Origin: Triatoma infestans
Lineage: Eukaryota; Arthropoda; Insecta; Hemiptera; Reduviidae
Assembly: GCA_011037195.1 (NCBI GenBank)
Contig: JAAEAF010003341.1
Location: 1 to 64,000 of the forward strand
Length of the DNA stretch: 64,000 bases
Reading direction: 5' to 3'
Shown here piece after piece: positions 1-11,883 of the stretch (the stretch's first letter is position 1; each line of letters begins with the position of its first letter). The notes beneath the pieces are model-generated. The model had not been told where the DNA came from, did not search any database, and was given only the letters and a program-made list of their open reading frames with translations. The position numbers and the translations under genes were made by a program.

Positions 1-2704
1 TATAAACAAAGATGTCCATATTCATATTGCAGAATTGAATATTTTTTCTGAAAACTTAATATTTCATTACATAAAACCAATTTATGTAATAAATACTTTT
101 AGTGTATAAAGAAATACATTCTTCCTCTGTAAGTTTCATTTTGAAAATTATTTAAACTATCAAGTATAAAGAAATAGTTGAAATTCTGAAAAATTCTTTT
201 TCTCTATAACTCAGTAAATCTCACGGGAAAAAATAAAACCAAGGAAAATATTAGAGAGATAGAGAAAAAATATTGGGTGAGAAAATAAGAAACAGTAGCT
301 TGGAGAAAGTAATATGATATCCGAAAAGAACACCATCTCCCAAAAGGATTATATAGGTCTCTCATCTCTTGCCAAGCTTCTTCAGTCCAGATAGGTCTTA
401 AAGTTACAGTAACCCTTTATAACTAAATCCTTTATTAGGTCGCGGATAATATCCTTCAGCTCCACGTTGTATTTTTTTCATTTTAGTCTTTTCAAATTAA
501 GTTAACGTTATGTATTTTTTTATTTATTTGTTTCTCTCTTGAGTTAATTTTAAATAATTACTGTACTTGAATATTTTTTCAGACTTTCTCTGACTTCTAA
601 CTTTCATTTCGTTTTCAAATTTTTGATGACTAATTTCTTCAAACTCTTCACACTGTTTAACCATTAATTATACAAAAATTCTACTAATATAATTAAAAGT
701 GCTCTTAAATTATAAACTCCAATTAGGTTTGACATCACCAAGAATTTCCATACATAGTAACACTGTTCTAATTTTAAAGGCTGTTCATACATTCAGTGTC
801 AACTGCTATCAACAAAAACCTGGAATATAGAGTATTCTACTTCCATAATGACCGGTCTCTCTTAGCTTTTTTTTTTTTTTAATATGAATAAGATTCTGAT
901 GTAAATTAATACATCCGGTTGATTCTTTTATATTGAATATTAGAAGTTATGATTTGAAGAAGGTAGATGACCAAATCTGTCTACAGCAATCCGTTAGACG
1001 CTTTGTATAAGGACCGTGTGGGAGCTTGTTTAAACAGTCTCATTTTTTGAGGAGATTTTTTTTAAATATGCTTTTAAGATATTTTGTCAACAAGAACAAA
1101 CAAACAAAAAATATTACAGTTTAGCTTTAGTTTTAAATTATTGTTGTCTGTCTTTTATCACAGTATTCGTAAAGCTATAAAAATTTAGCACCTTGCAATT
1201 TTCATTTCCTGAAAACAATCCAAAATTTAACATAAATATTTCGAACATATAATGATATCGGTTTAGAAAATTTTGGATGTTAGGAGAACTGAATTTCTTC
1301 CAATAGTGCGTAATAAGAGATGAATCCATGATTTTTAACACCGTCTCTTCATCACACGATTCCCAGCATGCTTGCGAATATCTTAGCTTCGTAATGCATG
1401 CAGTAACAAGAACTCGAAATTTTTTATAAACTGACGAATTTGCATGCTCTCGGTATGCCAGCCAAGGCACACATCCAGGAAGGATTCAGCGCCTAGCGGG
1501 TTCGCCCTTCACAAAACCAAGGTTCATCTGGTGAAGCTTTTGGCCTAAGTTCAAGATCTTGTGATACCATTTTGGATAGAATGTTTCTTTGTCCTCAAAT
1601 GGTTCTTTGTGGTTAATCTAGAATGATCACATGTCCAGTTCCAAGGCTTTACCCCATCTTTTGATCACCAGTTTTGACTTGAATTAAGTTTTCAATGTTT
1701 GGACTTAGTAAGTAAAGGAAAGAGATAATTAGAAAAAGCGAGTTTTAAAGAAGCACAGAAAAACCTGTTATAATTTATAAGAGCAAAAGATCTTTAAATT
1801 TTTATTTAAATATTCAGTTGTAACATTTGTGGACAGATGAACTTCCAAACATTCGTGTATTTCCTGTACAGTATTTTTCGGTCTAACGCATGGAACTCAT
1901 CTGAGCTTGTGTCCTTCTAGCATGCTTCTTTCCTTAATCCGAACTGGTTTTGGATTTATCTCCAATAGATTCATCATGTTTGTGTAGAGGCGATAGCTTT
2001 TATTTTCAAAATTTCCATCACCTACTACTACTAGTGATTGTAAACTATAATAAAATAGTAATTGGAATGTGAATTGCTATGGAAGCTCGATGAAGTACCA
2101 GTTAGCATTTAAGTACCAGTTAGTTCATCCAGAAGTCCTACTTAGTTCACCATCCTGGTTTTCTTCAGTTCCTTCCGATTACCTATTTTTTTAACACTTT
2201 GTGAGACTTTACCAGGAAGTCTCCTTGTTTCTTTCCTTTAAGCAACCTTCAAGCAGAAAATTCGTAACCATGATTCCGATTTCATCCTCGCTTTCGAGTG
2301 CTTCAGACCTATAAGATTTCCCTGCATGGATTAATTAAGAAACTGGCAAATACATCCACTTCTTCCCTCAATAATAATGTATATCAATAAACTAAACTGA
2401 CTACAGGCAATGTACAAAACGTGGGACTTTACTGTGAAAAATGTGTCAAACAAGACTGAATATACAACTGAAACTGAAAAATATGAATAATCTTATCATT
2501 ATTACAAACTTCTCGAAGAGGCTGAAGTTTTCCCTGAAACTTTCCCTAAACAACAGAAGACTAATCTATTACACGATGATTAAACTCATAACTTGTAAGG
2601 ATAACCCAAACCCGTAAGTCACGGGTTCATGCAGAATCCAAATCTGCAAATCTGTATTAAAAAAGGTTCCATCTTTTACTGTTGTTGTATGTACTAAATA
2701 CACA
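1..2704. other. A+T-rich DNA, no gene seen
   Basis: No coding motif is recognised. A small repeat unit near 1690-1800 (TTTGGACTTAGTAAGTAA, AGAGATAATTAGAAAAAGC, TTATAATTTATAAGAGC) recurs at 2820-2905 and in part at 23010-23050. A GGTTTTGGATTTATCTCC stretch near 1945 may be a worn family H end. The 110-codon minus-strand frame at 1138-1470 has no recognisable domain. Confidence 0.6.
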
Positions 2705-2800
2705 CTGTGTATAGCGCGTCATTTTAATTGTGAAACCTGTGAGCGGAGTTAAATGACGTCATAGCTACTAGAAAGCTTTGGTAATCGGTTTGGCTTATGG
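2705..2800. repeat. Family B repeat, inverted copy 4
   Basis: In reverse complement this reads TCTAGTAGCTATGACGTCAT, TTAACTCCGCTCACAGGTTT and CACAATTAAAATG. This closely matches the copy at 54768-54900. It confirms that family B is dispersed and inserts in both orientations. Confidence 0.6.
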
Positions 2801-2923
2801 ACCTTAATTTTCCAAACTTTCACAGTTTGGACTTAGTATGTAATGGAGAGAGATAATCAGAAAAAGCAAGTTTTAAACTATAAAAAACCCTTGTTATAAT
2901 AAATTTTATGAATAAAAGTTCAA

Positions 2924-3067
2924 CACGCACACACACACCATTTTCTAAAAACTACATTTTTTTTGACTCAGGGATCTCAAAACTTGTGTTTCTTGTAAAA
3001 AACTCAGTTTCGAAAATCTGGCACGATTGCAATATTTCCCTCTAAACAGCTGTTAGAGGCAAGTAAA
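2924..3067 (+). repeat. Family A repeat, 3' terminal fragment
   Basis: Contains the CA-repeat, then CTAAAAACTACATTTTTTTT, GACTCAGGGATCTCAAAAC and GGCACGATTGCAATA, ending in a degraded terminal hairpin near 3040-3067. Forward orientation. Only the last 140 bp of the family unit is recognisable. Confidence 0.65.
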
Positions 3068-3880
3068 ATGAGATGTGTGAACATGTTACAAAAAATAAAC
3101 AAAAGAATTTATTAGTTTAATTATTTAAAAAGTGATATAAATAAACTTAGCTTTTCAATAATGCAAACATTGTCTCAACATTGGTGTAAAAACTTTTTGG
3201 TTCATCCAATAGTATGTAGGTACAAGTTATATAGTTTGTATCCATCATTAACTATGTAGTATGCTGTTGTCAACTGAGTTCTATACTAAATTTAAGTTTG
3301 GTTTTTATTCATTATTACAAGTTACTTGTTCAAGTCATACCCTCCCCCACCACTATGTAACAACTTCTTCCTTCAGTTGATTAAACATTTAAGAGAAGTT
3401 AAACAATATAGGAAGGGATGTTTTGAGACCTTCTCCAGTGTTTGTTGAACACTTTGTTTGAAGGTGGTTCTTTCGCACCATTTTGTAGTGTGCTTTCAAA
3501 GAAGCGGGGTAAAGGCGCAGTCGCGGGGTCTGCTGTAGATCTGCCCTCTTAAGTAAGGCTGTTACGATTCCCCACTTTCCTTACCGGTGAGGAATCTCCT
3601 TTCATTTGGTTGACAACACAAATGGACATGTTTATATAGAGCATTCGGTGTGGTACGTTGTTGAATGACAGTCATTTCCTTAAAACTTTTTTTTTAAAAA
3701 AAGAAAACTAATATCTTGTAACGACCCAATTTAACAGATTATAAGTATGAATATGAAATTTATTTTTTAAACTTAAACAAGTTTGTGTCCTATCTCTTTA
3801 GTATCATCAAATAAAGTTTGTTTTTTTTTCTTGGGATATTTTGGAAAAGGCTTAGAATATTCTCTTTTTACAAAAACAAC
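3068..3880. other. Intergenic DNA with a GC-richer island
   Basis: Mostly A+T-rich. About 3460-3600 is GC-richer (AAGCGGGGTAAAGGCGCAG, TCGCGGGGTCTGCTG) and may be an unrecognised repeat; no Pol III boxes or coding motif were found in it. Confidence 0.5.
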
Positions 3881-4170
3881 AAAAAATCTGGTGTGAATCA
3901 CTCACACGACTTTCTCTTACTCGAAATTAACACAATTTCATTAAATGGGATGACCATACAAAAAAAGATGGTGAAGGATTAAACATACATTCCTGATTGG
4001 GACAGTATGGGCGCTTTCTGTCTCAAATAACTGAGAGGCCACCAAAATTCTACTAAAATCAAAACTCCAAAAAAAACTCAAACCTATTTTGTAAAGTTAG
4101 CACTTCCGGTTAGCTGATTTTTTTTCAGATTTGGAATGTTTTTAATGTACATTAATTTTATATAGATTAT
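3881..4170 (+). repeat. Family A repeat, 5' terminal fragment, degraded
   Basis: Begins with the A-run and AATCTGGTGTGAATCACTCA, then CACGACTTTCTCTTACTCG, the family's 5' end. A CACTTCCGGTTAGCTGATTT module start is present near 4105. The interior is poorly conserved. Confidence 0.6.
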
Positions 4171-4184
4171 AAACAACCATACAA

Positions 4185-5330
4185 CAACAACTCCCTCTCA
4201 AAAATAAATCCCTTCCAAAAAGTCTCCGGGTTATGATCTTATCCAACCTATACTCTTATTAAATCTTCCTAAAAAAGCACAATTATTCCTTACTTATCTC
4301 CATAACTCTATACTCCGCACTATCTATTTCAAATTATTCTGGAAATTTTCTATAATAATCATGATTCCGAAACCAATGAAACCCGAGAGTTACTTTACCT
4401 TCCTCCTGTAGGCCGATAAGTTTTCTTCCTTTTTCTCCAAAATATTCGAATGACTTTTCCTCAAACGCCTTCTCCCTTTAATAGAACCACACCTACCCAA
4501 TCACCAGTTCGGTTTTAGAGACCACCACAGCACCATTCAGCAGGTTCACCGCATTATAGATACCATATTCTGCAGCCTTGAGGGGGGGGTGGTAGTAATG
4601 CTCGGCCGTCTTTCTCGATGTCTACCGGACATTCGATCGGGTTTGGCACCAGGGATTCCTTGCTCTTCAGACTGAAAGGAATCCTTCCCTCCACGTATTA
4701 CTTGAACTTAAAATCCTACCTTACTGAACGACACTTCCGGGTCAGACATGGCTCTAAATTCTCCTCCAGTTTCCTCGCTAGGGCCGAAGTACCGCAAGGA
4801 AGTATTCTAGGCCCTCTGCTTTACACCCTCTACAAATCCGATATTCCGCAATCCTCACACAAATCACCGCCTCATTTGCAGATGACACTGCTTTCCTTTC
4901 TTCCGGTCCAAATCCACAATCCATCACCCACAACATCCAAAATCACTTAAAGAAAATAGAATTATGTTGCAAAAAATGGTAAATTACAATTAATGAGAGT
5001 AAAAGCACCAACGTAACGTTTACTTTTCGCCGAGGAAATTGCCCTTCACTATATTATAATAACACTGCCATCGAGAAGCAATGATTGATAATTGCTTAAA
5101 TCTCTTGCAGATTGTTTAGCCACTTCTTCAGGATTCTTGGCATCCCCTGCAATTAACCCAGCCTGACAATACCTACAATTCCTACAATTAAAAAATACGT
5201 ATAGTGCCTGTAGAGGAGTTGATGTGCGCACCTAGTAGGGTTTAGCATACCCAGAGGCAAATCCTCCAAACTCACCACTAAACACACATTCACTCACATT
5301 GTACACAAAACTACAAAGATCTTTTAACTC
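4185..5330 (+). pseudogene. Jockey-type LINE reverse transcriptase relic
   Basis: Joined across frameshifts and stops, the plus strand reads as a Jockey-clade RT. KSPGYDLI and LLLNLPKKAQLFLTYL come first (about 4220-4300), then YRPISFLPFFSKIFE (about 4410-4450, RT motif 1) and NHQFGFRDHHSTIQQVHR (about 4500-4550, motif 2). A degraded motif A follows (FDRVWHQGF region, about 4610-4650), then RAEVPQGSILGPLLYTLY (about 4780-4830, motif B). The SFADDTAFLSSGPNPQS region around 4870-4920 holds motif C in a shifted frame, and LCKKWKITINESKS lies near 4960-5000. The uninterrupted 4618-4950 frame covers only part. Endonuclease and 3' end are not recognisable. It is a dead copy. Confidence 0.85.
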
Positions 5331-6832
5331 ACTCTCTTGATTTGGCTTTGTCACTCTCTCTACACATTCAAATTAAGCCTTAGATAAATGTGGTGTCTAA
5401 ATCTAATATAAAATGTATCCAAAGGGTAGTTGTAGTACAGACCCAATATGATCTCGGATATTTACTTTCCCATCAGTCCGTGCTCTTTAATGATTGCCGG
5501 GCAAAAAACAGAAATATCTTCATCTCCACGAACTTGGCACCAAGCTCGTTCCCTAAGCTCTGCGCATGCTATATAGAAGTTTCATTTTTGACATTCAAAC
5601 ATAGGACTGCATGCGTTAATTGCATCATAGCATTTGATTGCATGTTTTATCAAAAATTAAATTTCAAATAATTAAAACTTTAGAACAATAAAGTGAATGG
5701 TGTCACCTGAAATATTTACTCGGTTTAGTAAGTGACTCGTGGGTCACATAAGTAGCCAATCATTGCACTAAATAAAACATATTTAAAGACAATCTAGGCT
5801 AATTCTACATTTAAAGAAAAGACAAAATAAAAAACAAACAAAAAATGTGCTCTTCCATATTGCCTAATTTTTTTCACACTTATAATCTGGTCAGCTGATT
5901 TAGCAATTTAATTTGTAATTTTTTAGCGTAAATTATTTCTTCGAATATTTCTTAGGGAAGTAAAATAATAACTGTAATAATAATACCTGTAAATAAAAGA
6001 GATTACGAAATCATGAAAAATTACAGTAATAACAAATCTAACTGCCTATTATATGTGTTTTGGTTTCTGCCCACATTAGAAGAATGTATCTGCAACCTAT
6101 ATTACTCGCGAAATAATACAAGTTGGTTCTATATTCACACATAATATTTGAGCATTAAAAGCGGCAAAACAAAAAAAACGGGAAAAAATATTAATGACAA
6201 TGTCTGTGCCGCCATTTAACTAATACAATATATTTATTTCGGTATTTAAAAAAGAGTGCTTATATTATTGGTTAGGAAGTGATTGTAGGCGTTTTATTTT
6301 TCACACTCTGTAACTGAGTGGGTGAACATTTTTTTTTTAAAATAAATGCGCCCGAGATGATCGTTATTTGAAGAATTTCCGTTTTATAAACTAACTACTG
6401 TTTTTGCTCGTAGAATATAATATGAAAATACGATTATGTTCTATTCGATTTTCATGATATACACTCAGCTACAAAAAAATAAAATGGGACACTTAGTATT
6501 TTCAATAATAAATAAATAACATTTGTTGCAATAATATATATTTAATTTTATTCGTTAGCTAAATATTATCTTGTAGTGTTAATTTTTTAAGCGCCATAGT
6601 GTTAAGAGACAAGTCCCCTGCTTGAAGAATGGGAACAAATCAGCTGATGTCTCGTCATAAGTATAACACGGCGTTGGTAGGCTGGCATCTATGCCAGGAG
6701 AAGGTAACACCTTACATTAAGATTGTTCTCTGTAATTTTATTGATACTCATTCTTTGTAAATTTTCAGTGAAAGTTTAAACTAGAAGAAAAAATGTATCC
6801 AAATTTTCATTTTACATTATCTTTTCAGAGAG
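5331..6832. other. A+T-rich DNA, no gene seen
   Basis: Nothing recognised. The frame at 5390-5671 follows the Jockey relic but shows no LINE motif. Confidence 0.55.
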
Positions 6833-7551
6833 AAAAAAAAAAAATCTGTTGTGAAACACTCACACAAGATTTTTCTCTCACTCCAGTTTTCAAAATTATA
6901 ATTGACAAATTTTATAGTTACTGCACCAAATTTAATGAAATTCGTCAGTGAAGAAACTAAAAAATACCTGTTCAGTAAAAACGCAATTTTGGTTAACTAA
7001 TTTTCTTGAAACGCGGAATTTTGGTCATCTATTTATTTCTAATTAATTTTGTTTTGATGATAGAATTGTATAATCAATTATGATAGCACTTTAGATAAAA
7101 ACATAACTCCACCTCTCCCCTATAGGTGCCCTTAAAATGAATTTGCCAAAGAAAAGTTTTAAATAAAAATTGAAGCTCTTTGGATGTATAGTGGATGTGC
7201 CAAGATTCAAGAAAATGGTTGAAGCTATTTCTGAGAAAATTGCAAAATAGTAAAAAAAAAAAAAAAAATTAGTAGAGTGGGTACTTACGGTTGAGGAATT
7301 TTGACAGATAACGTACTGTCAGATCCCATTGTGCTACTTAAACGGAATATCAAGCTTCAACTTTCTAAGATTTTTCGTTTTTGAGGCATGCTGTTCACAC
7401 ACACACACACACACACAATTTTCTAAAAACCTTTCTAAAAACCACTTTTTTAGACTTAGGGGACCTCTAAACGTATATTTTCGGTGAAAACTCGATATGG
7501 AAAATTTGGCACGATTACAATACTTCCTCTTACTAGGAGTAAGAGAAAGTA
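6833..7551 (+). repeat. Family A repeat, near-complete forward copy (short form)
   Basis: Begins with an A-run and ATCTGTTGTGAAACACTCAC, and ends with the terminal hairpin CTTCCTCTTACTAGGAG followed by TAAGAGAAAGTA. Contains a single copy of the internal module (CGTCGGAGCC-type line degraded), the TGACAGATAACGTACTGTCA box near 7302-7321 and the CA-repeat near 7392-7418. About 720 bp. No coding potential. Confidence 0.85.
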
Positions 7552-7859
7552 AAAAAACCTTAAAATTTTCTAAATAGGTAGCTCAGAAGTGATAAAAAAA
7601 AAAATACATATTTAAACAAAATTATTAAAGCAATATCCCAATTTAAGTATCGTCCGTTCTTTTTTCACCCGAGTGTGTATAATTTTTTCCAGTATCTTCC
7701 AAGCACGTATGTATAAATTTGTATACATTATATATAATTTTGTTTTACAGAAAGTAAATATGTACTTCCTATTAAAATTCAGGTTGATTTATTTCAGATT
7801 TGTTTGTAATTTCAATAAAACAATTTTTGTGATATATCTGCTTGGCATGTCTTTCTAAA

Positions 7860-8830
7860 ACAAGCTGGCAATGCGAATAAATGAGGACTTAACGAACAAC
7901 CCTGTCTTAAACCAACAGAAGTATCAAAAATCCGTTAATCCCTCTTAATGGAACACGGTAACTCTTGTATTAGTTTAAAGACTTTTAAACACTGTAATGA
8001 ATTTGTGAGATAAGCCCAGGTTAAATAATTTAAAGAATAATGTAATGGTATGGTCAGCTGTCGAATAACCGGGGCGGAGTCCAGCCTAATACCTACCATC
8101 GCCTGCTCTAGCGGCGGGCTACCCGGACCTTTTCCGGGACGCCATTTTGGCTGTAAATTTAAGAAAAATTGACATGTTAAATACTCAATTAATAAAAAAT
8201 TTCACATATTGATTTTTTCATTCGATAAAAATTTCTTATCGTATCGTATTTATATTGTTTATAATATTGGTTTGATTTACACTGTTATTGCAAAATTGAC
8301 GCAGAATTTGTAAAGGACGATGCTTGAACTTGTTTGAACATGCATGTACTTCTCTGAACAGAATAGCATTAGCCCTTGACTAGAGCGCTGTTTCAGCTTG
8401 CGTTTGAACACAAATTTGTCTTTTTATCTGGGGCGATGTAACCGCTAGAGCGGGCGCTGTTGCTAGTCATTAAGAATGTGTTAACGTTTACCCAATTCCA
8501 CAGACGGTTCAATAAAATTTCCGGGAATAATTTAGATATCACATTAATAAAGGATATTCCTCTAAAATTTTCTACCGATTAAACATCTCCTTTCTTATAG
8601 AGGGGGTATAACGCAGACTTAGAGAAACTCTTAGGTACCATACCGATATTAGAAAAATTGTTAAAATTACTTAATAGTTGACCCAAAACATATATTTCGG
8701 CGAATTTTTAAAAAAATTCATAAGGTACAGAGTCAAGTCCACGGAACTTTATTATTATTGTCTCCTACTTAGCACGAATTCGAGGTCTCCTGAAGTGTAG
8801 TACTTTTATCCAGTTCGATGTCCGACAAAT
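7860..8830 (-). pseudogene. LINE reverse transcriptase relic, split by a MITE
   Basis: The minus strand carries two colinear pieces of one RT separated by the element at 8099-8458. The upstream piece (8830 down to about 8470) reads, with shifts, KSALYPLYKKGDV, ENFRGISFINVISKLF and ILLNRLWNWVNVN. These are the finger motifs that in LINEs read YKKGD...NYRGISLLN. The downstream piece (about 8090 down to 7860) resumes with AGLRPGYSTADHTI, then FNLGLSHKFITVFKSL and GLRQGCSLSPHLFAL, which is motif B. The pieces fit end to end, so the MITE entered an existing LINE. The exact clade is uncertain. No catalytic ADD box is recovered, and the region beyond 7860 is not recognised. Confidence 0.75.
8099..8458. 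mobile_element. MITE-2 copy, about 360 bp, imperfect inverted ends
   Basis: The two ends match as inverted repeats. The left begins CGCCTGCTCTAGCGG at 8100; the right, read in reverse complement from 8458, begins GCGCCCGCTCTAGCGG and continues into a segment (ACAAATTTGT side) that parallels the left arm. The insertion splits a LINE RT relic, which gives good boundaries. A second copy with the same ends is at 35661-35869. No coding sequence is present, so it would depend on a transposase encoded elsewhere. I could not identify a convincing target-site duplication, and the superfamily is unknown. Confidence 0.62.
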
Positions 8831-8889
8831 CGGGCTCGGCATAGTGCATTAATGGGGCAGATAACTGGGGGTTCAGTAATAAATAAAAT

Positions 8890-9010
8890 TCGTCGCATAT
8901 TATTTTCTAGATCCGAGATTGTATCCATCTCACTATACTTCCGTGTTTTAATTCTGACTAGTTTTGGATTTTCTTCTATCATGAGAACTCAAGAAGAGAC
9001 CAATCATCTA
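8890..9010 (-). repeat. Family H repeat, degraded
   Basis: In reverse complement: CTCATGATAGAAGAAAATCC, AAAACTAGTCAGAATTAAAA and GGAAGTATAGTGAGATGGAT. This resembles the TTGATGATGGACGAAAATCC and GAAATTGGTCCGGAATAAAA order at 48953-49060. Both invariant boxes are mutated. Confidence 0.35.
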
Positions 9011-9512
9011 CTAAAAAATATATTATTTTATTTAGCATTTTTAGCTTATGATAAAATATAATTCATTTTAGCATAGTTCATTTTGTGTTGAAGATTTGTT
9101 GAAATTCTCTATTGTAGGAACTCTCTTTGCCCATAAGGCATCACAGGGCGAAATGGTAGTAACTTAGTCTCAATGATATCACCTTTTTCCCGGCACAGCA
9201 GGTCTGTTAATTATTTGTTTAATTTTGTGCAGATCAAATTAGCACAAAACACAAATTACGAAAACTGATATTGTTTTTCTCTATTGTTCTTGGAGCCGTA
9301 ATTGTAATTACTACTATTTCTAGAATTTGAACATTTCCGCTCACTTCCAAAATAATCATTCCCTATCCCGGAATGCTTGTAGATTTTATTGATGAATGCA
9401 TCTATTTGGATTTAGCGTATATGTAGACAAATTCCATTTCATCATACAGATACACATCCACACACTTGTATCTAAAAGGCCTATTTTACTGATGACATCA
9501 TTTAGTGCAAAA

Positions 9513-9994
9513 TTTAGTGGGATTGGCACTCCGACACATGTGTGAATGAATTGTCGTATGAATGTGAAGTTTTATTGTAAATAGATAGGATTTTAATTTA
9601 GGTTAGGTTATTACTGAGGTGGGGGAATATCGAGTACTCCACCTCAATTTTTTAACTGGGTGTAAGCTTGAACATATGTGTGACTGTATTTATAGTATGA
9701 TCGTATTTATAGGCATGAATGTATTTATTAGGATGAATGTATGTGGTATAAATGTATTAGTATGAATATACGTAAATAATTGTTTTTTTTTTTCTTCTCA
9801 GGACTAGGCCATCAATGAACTCTAGTACTCTACCTCCGTTTCTTAAAGAATGTAGTAATTTATGAAAGGCTATTCAATTTGTAGATAATCTAATGTTATG
9901 TTCAGCTAGTTCAGTGTCATTGAGGATGATTATCAGGTGCGAAAGACCTTAGATGTTGTGCACCTTAATAAATAAAAAAAAAAAAAAAAAAAAA
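9513..9994 (+). mobile_element. Retroposed element with poly(A) tail and 13-bp target duplication
   Basis: A perfect direct repeat ATTTAGTGCAAAA flanks the segment at 9500-9512 and 9995-10007. The right copy directly follows a long A-run (about 9973-9994) that is preceded by an AATAAATAAA polyadenylation-type signal. This is the hallmark of target-primed retroposition. The body of about 480 bp begins TTTAGTGGGATTGGCACTCC and includes a GAGGTG/CACCTC hairpin near 9620-9650 and an internal T-run near 9783. I see no tRNA-like promoter and no RT motif. It may be a 5'-truncated LINE 3' end or a SINE of unknown origin. Confidence 0.8.
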
Positions 9995-10007
9995 ATTTAG
10001 TGCAAAA

Positions 10008-11447
10008 AATACGAAGTTACAAGGACCCTACGTTGCTCTGAATTTGACTAGCGACAACATCCTTTACCATTTATAACTAGTTTCTCTTTAACACGAAACA
10101 GAAATTACCAGCATGTGTCACACTCAAAATTCAGGTACAAAGAAGTTTAAAAAAAAATTATGCTTAAAAAATTAAACATTATAGAAAATGCAATTATCAT
10201 ATTCTTATAGTATTTTAAAAGAAGAAAAAGGCTTGACTTGTAATTTGATGCACTGAATTAAGAGAAAGACATTTCAGTATTACGGCATGATTTTTCTCAA
10301 ATGCAATCATCCATATCATCAAGAACGCACTATGTGTTTTACAATATTATTCTGTTATGCGTACTATAAATATTTTTATCACTAATGCCAACCTAGTTTG
10401 TTTCTTTCCTCATTAAAGAGATAACAAACAGATTTCTCTTATAGACCATTGTTTATCACTGTCTGTCTTTAAAGAGTTAATACCGCAGACTGCAAGGCGC
10501 TGCCTTTTAACTTTTATTTTGTTTTTAATTATGATTATTATTATATCATTCTTAGAATAACACTAGGTGCTTTTATTTTTAAAGCATAAATATCTTTCTA
10601 GATTATAATTATGTCTTTAAGTAAGTTTTAGTCAATATTAATTATTACGTGACTCGAGTCAAGTAATTTTAAATTAGCAATAACAAAATAGAAATAAATA
10701 TTATTAAGTAATAGAAAATAACTGTAATTAAGTAAAATTTATATTTAATTTTTGTTTTTGATCGTGTTGTTATAATGTATCAATCTTTTGATTTATTTAT
10801 TATTTCTATACAAATTTATTTATACTTTTATGTTGTTTGAGAGAACTCTTAGAGAATTCCTTTTTTTTGCCTAAACTACTTTTCATAATTTGATAAAATT
10901 TGATTTACAGTTATCTTGGCAGTTTGGATTGGCTATTTACTACATATGTTTGTTTGTACGTGGCGAGAGATTGTGAACGTGTTAATGTATGAGTGAACAG
11001 TTTAACTACATAGTAAAAAAACTTTATATTCCGTTTGGATATCGCTAGCAAATTCCAAAATGAAGGTTTTGGTGGACAACAGCCAAATCGGAAATGCCAT
11101 TTTGTCTGAGTTTTATCAGTTTTTTTTTTTTTTTTTTACGTCACAATTCAAGATCGTATCAGTTTTATTTGTAATATTATTTCTGAGAAAATTGATTTTA
11201 TCACCTTATGCTTTCCCGGTTATTTTAACTTTTGTCACTTTTATGATAACTACGTATATTATATTTTGTAATGAATTTCTGTTTTTTTTTTTTAAATGTG
11301 CGTTTTGCTGGAAGTGTGCGAGTGAGTGCATGTAGGGCGTATTATATAAAAAAAACAAATTTCTTATTAAATATAATATAAATACCCGCCACATTTTTTA
11401 ATCAAATCCATCAACCGGAAGTGCACTTTATTGAAATTTTTTTTTTT
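10008..11447. other. A+T-rich DNA, no gene seen
   Basis: No coding motif. The end of the stretch (about 11401-11440, CATCAACCGGAAGTGCACTT) resembles the middle of a reverse family A copy, suggesting a truncated copy just before the head at 11448. Confidence 0.55.
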
Positions 11448-11880
11448 TACTTTCTCTTACTCCTAGTAAGAGGAAGTATTGTAATCGTGTCAAATTTTCG
11501 ATGTCGAGTTTTTACCGGAAATATCCGTTTTGAGGTCTCCTGAGTCTAGAAAAGTGGTTTTTAGCAGATAGTCATTCTGTGTGTGAATAGCAAGCTCAAA
11601 AATGAAAAATGTCAAGAAGTTCAAACCTGATATTCCGTTTGGGTATATCATGAGATCCGGCAGAACGTTATCTGTCACAATTCTTTAACCGGAAGTACCA
11701 TTTTACTGAATGTTTTTTTTTTTCAATTTTTTTTACAATTTTCTCGAGAATGGCCGCCAACGATTTTTTTTTTTAACATGATATATCAACTACACAACAA
11801 AGATATAGAATTTTTATATGAAAGATTTCTCTTGGAAAATGCATTTAAAGGCACTTTTGGGGGAGGAGTCCCCTTTTCAC
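11448..11880 (-). repeat. Family A repeat, reverse copy, head half
   Basis: Starts TACTTTCTCTTACTCCTAG and TAAGAGGAAGTATTGTAAT (the terminal hairpin read in reverse), then passes the GTTATCTGTCACAATTC box near 11668-11685 and CAACCGGAAGTACC-like sequence. It breaks at about 11880 where another family A head begins. Confidence 0.8.
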
Positions 11881-11883
11881 TGC

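Noticed and set aside
7392..7418. Independent CA microsatellite
   Set aside because: The same CA/TG tract occurs at the same place in all family A copies, so it is an internal part of that repeat.
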